This document shows positions 1-3,989 of a stretch of 6,756 nt of DNA, in pieces. The notes under the pieces were generated by a model, which did no database searches, was not told where the DNA came from, and worked only from the letters and a program-made list of their open reading frames with translations. The stretch spans positions 1 through 6,756 of the forward strand of contig JAQVDG010000114.1 of assembly GCA_028698395.1 (NCBI GenBank). Direction: 5' to 3'. The position numbers and the translations under genes are program-made. Every line of letters begins with the position of its first letter. The first letter of the stretch is position 1. The stretch is from Weeksellaceae bacterium. GTDB taxonomy: Bacteria; Bacteroidota; Bacteroidia; Flavobacteriales; Weeksellaceae.

Positions 1-885
1 CACGTAATTTTTGCACCACATCGATTTGAGGTTTACAAATCGATATCAAAACAAATTCATGACATTTTTAGCGAATATACCGACTTAATTGAACCGCTGT
101 CACTTGACGAAGCTTTTTTAGATGTTACAGAAAATAAACTCGGTATTATTCTCGCACAAGAGATTGCACAGGAAATCAAAGTAAAAATAAAATCGCAACT
201 TGGTCTCACCGCCTCTGCCGGAGTTTCGTACAACAAGTTTTTGGCAAAAACAGCCTCCGACATGCAAAAACCTGATGGTTTGACCGTTATACATCCCAAA
301 AAAGCAATAAAAGTAATCGAAAACTTGCCAATAGAAGCTTTTTGGGGTGTAGGACAAGTTACAGCAGAACGTATGCACAAATTTGGTATTCGTACGGGAA
401 AAGATTTACGGGAAAAATCAGAAAGCTTTTTGATTAAAAATTTCGGGAAAGTCGGGAAACTTTTTGCTGAATTTGCACAAGGTAATGACCACCGCAAAGT
501 AGAACCTAATAGAAAACGCTTGTCAGTAGGATGTGAACAAACTTTTGGCGAAGATATTATGGAAAAAGAACACATTATCGCTCGTTTCAATAATCTTGCC
601 GAAGAATTGGAAAAACGTGTTGAGAAAGCTCACTTTCAAGGACATACATTTACACTAAAAATAAAACGAAGTGATTTCAGGCAAGTTACTCGAAGCCAAA
701 CTGCAGAATATTGTTTTACATCGGCTAAGGAATTTATTAGATTGGCAAAAAATCTTTTGGAATCGATAGATTTAGAGAAGCACGGAATTCGGTTAATCGG
801 ATTTTCGGTAAGTAATCCCACTGCCAACATTCTTCCCAAAACCACATTTGACCCACAATTATTAATACCTTTTGAGGCATTTTAA
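1..885 (+). CDS. dinB: DNA polymerase IV (Y-family translesion polymerase), 5'-truncated by window edge
   Basis: Error-prone Y-family polymerase that extends primers past damaged template bases and works with the sliding clamp. The open frame enters from the left edge and gives 294 residues before TAA at 883-885. The palm motif SLDEAFLDVT is at residues 34-43, with the catalytic Asp36-Glu37 pair. Aligned by eye to E. coli DinB (Asp103 in the same motif), about 67 N-terminal residues are missing, including the first metal-binding Asp. After it come the conserved ASAGVSYNKFLAKTASD block, the thumb hairpin-helix-hairpin region (FWGVGQVTAERMHKFGI), and a little-finger domain beginning near KRLSVGCEQTFGED. 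The C-terminal QLLIPF (residues 286-291) looks like a beta-clamp binding peptide, so the 3' end is intact. An internal ATG at 262 is not the real start, because conserved sequence lies upstream of it. No clear terminator follows; element A begins about 35 bases downstream. It is convergent with the ABC operon. Confidence 0.97.
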   Translation, partial: HVIFAPHRFEVYKSISKQIHDIFSEYTDLIEPLSLDEAFLDVTENKLGIILAQEIAQEIKVKIKSQLGLTASAGVSYNKFLAKTASDMQKPDGLTVIHPKKAIKVIENLPIEAFWGVGQVTAERMHKFGIRTGKDLREKSESFLIKNFGKVGKLFAEFAQGNDHRKVEPNRKRLSVGCEQTFGEDIMEKEHIIARFNNLAEELEKRVEKAHFQGHTFTLKIKRSDFRQVTRSQTAEYCFTSAKEFIRLAKNLLESIDLEKHGIRLIGFSVSNPTANILPKTTFDPQLLIPFEAF

Positions 886-919
886 ATACCAAAAAAGAGC
901 ATTTCACTTATAAATCCTT

Positions 920-1049
920 GCCAACGGTTGCGTGTATGAAACGTTTGGCATTTCGAAGCACTTTCCTATCAAGTTACAACTACTTTTGATACGGGCTGCA
1001 ATGCTCGATAACGCACTGACTGCCAAATGTTTTATACACGATGTTGTGC
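920..1049 (-). repeat. Structured intergenic repeat, element A (attC-like candidate)
   Basis: A 118-base core (923-1040) matches element C (3712-3829) without gaps at 106 of 118 positions, in the same orientation. Its ends form an imperfect inverted repeat: 931-950 against 1021-1040 pairs 18 of 20, and both mismatches are G/T wobbles. Two side stems lie inside: tatcaa 967-972 with ttgata 986-991, and cgggc 992-996 with gctcg 1003-1007 (one G/T wobble). Outer heptamers on the plus strand are tgccaac (919-925) and gttgtgc (1043-1049). Read on the minus strand this gives an R''-like GCACAAC, 17 bases after the permease stop codon, and an R'-like GTTGGCA. The repeat and the folding potential are seen directly. 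The attC reading is inference, and a plain dispersed repeat is the alternative. Strand is assigned from the adjacent genes. Confidence 0.85.
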
Positions 1050-1066
1050 AACGTATTTCATTCATT

Positions 1067-1801
1067 CTATTTGTTGTCTGATTTCATTTTCCTAGTAAAA
1101 AAGTATACCGATAAAAAGAAAAATATTATCGTATAACCTGAAACTATTATCAAATGAATCCAAACATTTTCCTGCCTATCAGACAATATGATTCTCGAAA
1201 ACTCTATTGCATGGGAAAAAGGCAAAAACTCTGTAATATTCTTAATCGTGTCTCCGAGTATATTTAAATCCATCCATGCTCCTCCAAGTAATGCACTTGC
1301 AATTATGTAAATATTTCCTATTGCCATAATTTGGGCTTCATTGCATACTACTCCTAAGAAAATACCAACAAATACAGAAAATAGTATGTAAGGTATGAAT
1401 GAAATCAGCGTAAAAACGATTTTTAATGATACCGGTAGTCCCACAAATAAACCAACAATTAAACACGCAACACCAATAATCAGAGCAAATGGTAAAAGTG
1501 GAATGGAATATCCAATTATGAAATCTTTAGGTTTAAGTGGTGAGATAAAAAGTCTGGTTAAAAATGATGTGCTTTTATCTTTTGCAATTAATAGACCTAA
1601 AAACATTGTAATAAACGTGAATCCAAATATTGTTATGCCTGGTACAATGCTTACAGGTTTGAAAACTTCAATGGGAGCATTTTTTGATATTGTAGAAAAC
1701 AATAAAATAAAGAATACTGGTAATAAAATCCCTAATATCAGTGAGAGAGGGTCTCTTAGTATTTCTCTGAAATTCCGTTGTGCAAAATAGATATATTTCA
1801 T
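1067..1801 (-). CDS. ABC-2 type exporter permease
   Basis: Membrane subunit of an ABC-2 (DrrB/NodJ-like) exporter, 244 residues, a normal length for the family. Six hydrophobic segments can be seen at about residues 20-38, 52-73, 97-122, 127-152, 156-175 and 213-236. A short amphipathic N-terminus (FAQRNFREILRDP) precedes them, as is typical for these permeases. The cytoplasmic stretch FLTRLFISPLKPKDFIIGY (80-98) and the late motif EFLPFSHAIEFSR (191-203) match conserved ABC-2 features. The start ATG overlaps the ATPase stop codon as ATGA (1798-1801), so translation is probably coupled. A strong Shine-Dalgarno supports this start. The substrate cannot be read from the sequence; family members move drugs, lipids or polysaccharides. 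The TAG stop lies 17 bases from element A. Confidence 0.92.
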   Translation of the reverse strand: MKYIYFAQRNFREILRDPLSLILGILLPVFFILLFSTISKNAPIEVFKPVSIVPGITIFGFTFITMFLGLLIAKDKSTSFLTRLFISPLKPKDFIIGYSIPLLPFALIIGVACLIVGLFVGLPVSLKIVFTLISFIPYILFSVFVGIFLGVVCNEAQIMAIGNIYIIASALLGGAWMDLNILGDTIKNITEFLPFSHAIEFSRIILSDRQENVWIHLIIVSGYTIIFFFLSVYFFTRKMKSDNK

Positions 1802-2523
1802 ATTGATTGTTCCTCCTCATTTAGTAAAACAAATGCATCCTCCAACTTTTTTGTATTGGTTTGATTGAGGATTTCTGCAACTGTGCCAATAGCTTGAATT
1901 CTGCCTTTTTGTATAATAGCAACTCTGTCCGAAAGGGCTTCTGCTTCTTCTAAATAATGTGTTGTCAGGATAATCGTGGTTTTTTCTTTAAGTTTCTTAA
2001 TATTACTCCATAACTCTCTACGAGCGATTACATCCAATCCCAATGTGGGTTCGTCAAGAAACAATATTTCAGGGTCAGTGATTAATGCCATCGCTATACT
2101 TAAACGTCTTTGCATTCCTCCTGAAAGTAATCTGGCTTTTTTCTTGCGAACTTCAGTAAGATTAAAGACAGTTATCATTTCCTCAACCTTGTCAGAAATT
2201 ACTTTTTTTGAGAGGCCATATATGCCCGCAATCATTTCAAGGTTCTCTTCAACGTTCAAGTTTCGTGCAATTGCAGTTTCTTGAGGTGATACATTTATCC
2301 TTTGCTTAATGTATTGAGAGTCTTTAATTAAATCTTTGTTTAATACTGTAGCATTACCACTTGTAGGAAGAATCAAGCAAGAAAGCATTTTAATGGTAGT
2401 TGTCTTTCCTGCTCCATTTAATCCAAGTAGTGAGAATAGTTCTCCTTTTTCAATTGATAGATTTAAATCATCAACTGCTACAAATTCTCCAAATTTTTTA
2501 GTAAGATGTTTTGTTTCTATCAT
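1798..2523 (-). CDS. ABC transporter ATP-binding protein (exporter ATPase)
   Basis: Nucleotide-binding subunit (241 residues) that powers the permease encoded directly downstream. All catalytic elements are present: Walker A GLNGAGKTT at 34-42, Q-loop Gln81, signature LSGGMQRR at 133-140, Walker B ILFLDEP at 153-159 with catalytic Glu158, D-loop around GLD 162-164, and H-loop His189 in TTHYLEEAEALSDR. The short single-domain form and the TTHYLEEAE block place it with the DrrA/CcmA-like ATPases that pair with ABC-2 permeases. The start ATG at 2523 puts the first strand (IETKHLTKKFG) at the usual place. The leader back to element B is only about 28 bases, and I saw no convincing Bacteroidota-type promoter in it, so transcription may begin inside the repeat or read through from upstream. 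The substrate is unknown. Confidence 0.95.
   Translation of the reverse strand: MIETKHLTKKFGEFVAVDDLNLSIEKGELFSLLGLNGAGKTTTIKMLSCLILPTSGNATVLNKDLIKDSQYIKQRINVSPQETAIARNLNVEENLEMIAGIYGLSKKVISDKVEEMITVFNLTEVRKKKARLLSGGMQRRLSIAMALITDPEILFLDEPTLGLDVIARRELWSNIKKLKEKTTIILTTHYLEEAEALSDRVAIIQKGRIQAIGTVAEILNQTNTKKLEDAFVLLNEEEQSI
1811..1817 (-). promoter_or_regulatory. Strong Shine-Dalgarno for the permease
   Basis: On the minus strand AGGAGGA lies 9 bases before the permease ATG, inside the last codons of the ATPase gene (the Glu-Glu-Glu run). With the ATGA overlap it fixes the permease start and suggests re-initiation or coupling. This is notable because Bacteroidota genes seldom rely on Shine-Dalgarno pairing. 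The glutamate codons could produce it by chance. Confidence 0.6.
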
Positions 2524-2551
2524 AATCGCGTGATTTTTCGTCTCTTAATAT

Positions 2552-2646
2552 GTTGCACAACGTTTTGCCGCTTGACGCAGGGCGAGTTATAAAGACAAAA
2601 GTTGCGTTCAGTTATGCTCGCAATTGAGCCAATATGCTTGTTGTAC
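2552..2646 (-). repeat. Structured intergenic element B (attC-like candidate, different sequence from A and C)
   Basis: This element fills the gap between the membrane-protein gene and the ABC operon. Its outer heptamers gcacaac (2555-2561) and gttgtac (2640-2646) pair 6 of 7. Inside, gcgag (2582-2586) pairs with ctcgc (2617-2621), and the flanking arms are loosely complementary, so one long imperfect hairpin of about 95 bases is possible. It is not a sequence copy of A or C but has the same plan: AAC/GTT heptamers outside and a central G+C-rich stem. The left edge holds the near-palindrome gttgcacaac (2552-2561). Its right edge lies 16 bases from the TAA of the membrane-protein gene. Single copy in this window, so calling it a dispersed repeat is inference. 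Confidence 0.5.
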
Positions 2647-2662
2647 GCCGTTTTTTTATCAG

Positions 2663-3673
2663 TTATTTTGGTAAAAATCGTTGATGGTCATACAATTTAT
2701 TTTCTACAATATAATGTAAAACTAAATTGTGTTTTTGTTCGTTTGTCAAATTCTGATCGTATTTATTCTGGACAATATTTTCCAATCGGTTCAATTCCGT
2801 AATTGGTAGATTTTTGAAATATGAAAGAACCAATTCCTTATTTTCAAGTCTCTCTAAATCTAATATAGGTAATTCTGCGTTTTGTGTATATGTTTCTTTT
2901 GTGTTTTCTTTGACAAATGTGTTTTTGTTGGTTATTGTTTTTTTAAGTTTATAACTTTCCTTTTTTTGTTCAGTTATTATTTTAGATGATGACGTTTTTA
3001 CATAGTTTTCATAATTTGTCAACTCATTTAGGTCTGAATAATTCATTTTAAATACTTTTTTAATAATTAATCCGATTAAAATTGACAAGCCAGCCTTTAT
3101 TAAAAATTGAAAAGCGTCAGTACCTAATAGACCAAAAGTTACTAATAATGAAATAATTCCATAACCAATAAATGTAAAGCCAAGTATTTTGAATAGTTGT
3201 TTTTCAATTATATCTATTTTTCTTATTTGATTTCCTAAAAGAAAACAAATAAGTATGATTGCAAAGTTTGAAATAAAAAGAAATATAGCTCCTAAAATTG
3301 ATGTAGAAGCAAAGGTAGTTAAAGAATTAAAAGTTTCTCCTTTTTCGAGCGATGAGTAAACTTTTAGTGATTTATAAACAACAGTTGCTAATGATAAGGT
3401 TGTAATACCTAAAAAAATCAGATATGCATTAATCAACGAGTTTGATTTGGTATAATTGAGTACTTTGTTTAAAAACCTTTTAAATGTAAACAGAATTCCA
3501 ATCCAAATTAGTCCGCTTAAAACCGAAAATCCATTTGCTGTGAATCCGTGAAACCAAGTTCCGTCAACGTAGAAAAACTGATAGTAAATTGCATACAATA
3601 ATAACATTACTGCATAAGTAAAAGCAATTATTCCAATAACTTGATAAATTTTAGGTAAGTTTTTTTCTTTCAT
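2663..3673 (-). CDS. Hypothetical six-helix membrane protein with cytoplasmic tail
   Basis: I do not recognise this family. The product has 336 residues. Six hydrophobic segments are visible at about 9-31, 47-64, 79-101, 124-147, 163-183 and 188-206. After them comes a hydrophilic, lysine- and asparagine-rich stretch (about 207-265) and a predicted helical C-terminal region (about 270-336, ERLENKELVLSYFKNLP onward). There is no signal peptide beyond the first helix and no catalytic motif I can name. The start ATG at 3671-3673 follows an A-rich leader (ACACAAAAAAA), usual for Bacteroidota. The gene is clearly more A+T-rich than its neighbours: sampled 60-base lines run about 18-32% G+C against about 40% in a sampled ATPase line, which may point to a different origin. 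It sits alone between elements C and B, 34 bases after one and 16 before the other. Confidence 0.85.
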   Translation of the reverse strand: MKEKNLPKIYQVIGIIAFTYAVMLLLYAIYYQFFYVDGTWFHGFTANGFSVLSGLIWIGILFTFKRFLNKVLNYTKSNSLINAYLIFLGITTLSLATVVYKSLKVYSSLEKGETFNSLTTFASTSILGAIFLFISNFAIILICFLLGNQIRKIDIIEKQLFKILGFTFIGYGIISLLVTFGLLGTDAFQFLIKAGLSILIGLIIKKVFKMNYSDLNELTNYENYVKTSSSKIITEQKKESYKLKKTITNKNTFVKENTKETYTQNAELPILDLERLENKELVLSYFKNLPITELNRLENIVQNKYDQNLTNEQKHNLVLHYIVENKLYDHQRFLPK

Positions 3674-3707
3674 TTTTTTTGTGTTTTGCGTTTCTTCTCA
3701 AAATGTC

Positions 3708-3838
3708 GCCTAACGGTTGCGTGTATGAAACGTTTGGCATTTCGAAGCTATTTTCTATCAAGTTACAACTACTTTTAATACGAGCTGTACCGCTCGATAA
3801 ACTACTGACCGCCAAATGTTTTATACACGTTGTTAGCC
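3708..3838 (-). repeat. Structured intergenic repeat, element C (second copy of A; attC-like candidate)
   Basis: The core 3712-3829 is a gapless copy of element A (106 of 118 identical). The terminal arms 3720-3739 and 3810-3829 pair 17 of 20. The inner stem cgagc 3781-3785 / gctcg 3792-3796 is perfect here, where copy A has a G/T wobble. Its loop bases differ between copies, so the stem is kept while the loop drifts. The second stem, tatcaa 3756-3761 with ttaata 3775-3780, has one mismatch. The outer heptamers gcctaac (3708-3714) and gttagcc (3832-3838) pair 6 of 7. On the minus strand the downstream one reads GTTAGGC, a perfect fit to the integron half-site consensus GTTRRRY. With element D it accounts for most of the gene-free stretch 3674-3989; I see nothing else there. 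Confidence 0.85.
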
Positions 3839-3905
3839 GTTCGGTTATTTTTTCTGTCATTTTTCTATCAATTTGCTACTTCGTTTCGGTCTGCCGTGCG
3901 TTGGG

Positions 3906-3974
3906 ACAGACACACTCTTTGACAAGCTTTGGTTTTAGCGTTGGCTCGTGGGGCTTGGCAATGTGTGTGGCTGT
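3906..3974. repeat. Imperfect inverted repeat, element D, at the 3' end of the restriction-modification gene
   Basis: The 21-base arms 3907-3927 and 3953-3973 are reverse complements at 17 of 21 positions with no bulge, and one more pair can be added at each outer end. The loop is 25 bases (3928-3952). The surrounding stretch, about 3885-3989, is roughly half G+C, clearly richer than its neighbours. It begins about 15 bases after the stop codon of the restriction-modification gene. No T-run follows on the minus strand, so it does not look like a standard intrinsic terminator; it could still stabilise or end the transcript. It shares no obvious sequence with A, B or C. From memory, similar sequence occurs in Bacteroidota intergenic regions, but this cannot be verified here. 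Confidence 0.6.
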
Positions 3975-3989
3975 GAAGCGAGGGCTTTT

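Larger units (their letters stand above)
1043..2561 (-). mobile_element. Candidate gene cassette carrying the ABC exporter operon
   Basis: The operon lies between gttgtgc (1043-1049, outer edge of element A) and gcacaac (2555-2561, outer edge of element B). These heptamers are exact reverse complements. In an integron cassette, the GTTRRRY-like half-site at the start of a cassette is expected to complement the RYYYAAC-like half-site at the start of its own attC. The leader from the end of element B to the ATPase start is about 28 bases, and the stop-to-element distance at the other end is 17 bases, which is very compact packing. Against this, the two 7-mers only partly fit the classical consensus, no integrase gene is visible, and the near-palindrome gttgcacaac at the edge of element B could raise the chance of such a match. 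Confidence 0.3.

Noticed and set aside
57..590. Minus-strand open frame of 177 codons opposite dinB
   Set aside because: It lies wholly antisense to the conserved polymerase frame and its translation has no recognisable domain.
2650..2657. T-run next to element B as an intrinsic terminator
   Set aside because: The T-run is on the plus strand, while the flanking genes are on the minus strand, where it reads as an A-run before the hairpin. No plus-strand gene ends here.
3674..3712. Bacteroidota-type promoter (TTTG / TAnnTTTG) before the membrane-protein gene
   Set aside because: Only a partial match (ATTTTG) is present, with no well-placed -33 partner.
920..3838. Elements A and C as ends of an insertion sequence or a composite transposon
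   Set aside because: Each copy is too short for an insertion sequence, no transposase lies between them, and I saw no target-site duplication.
920..3838. CRISPR array
   Set aside because: Only two copies of a 118-base repeat, about 2.7 kb apart with genes between, which is not a repeat-spacer pattern.
3651..3860. Minus-strand open frame of 69 codons spanning element C
   Set aside because: It runs through the structured repeat and into the membrane-protein start. The inverted repeat explains the open frame, and the product resembles nothing known.
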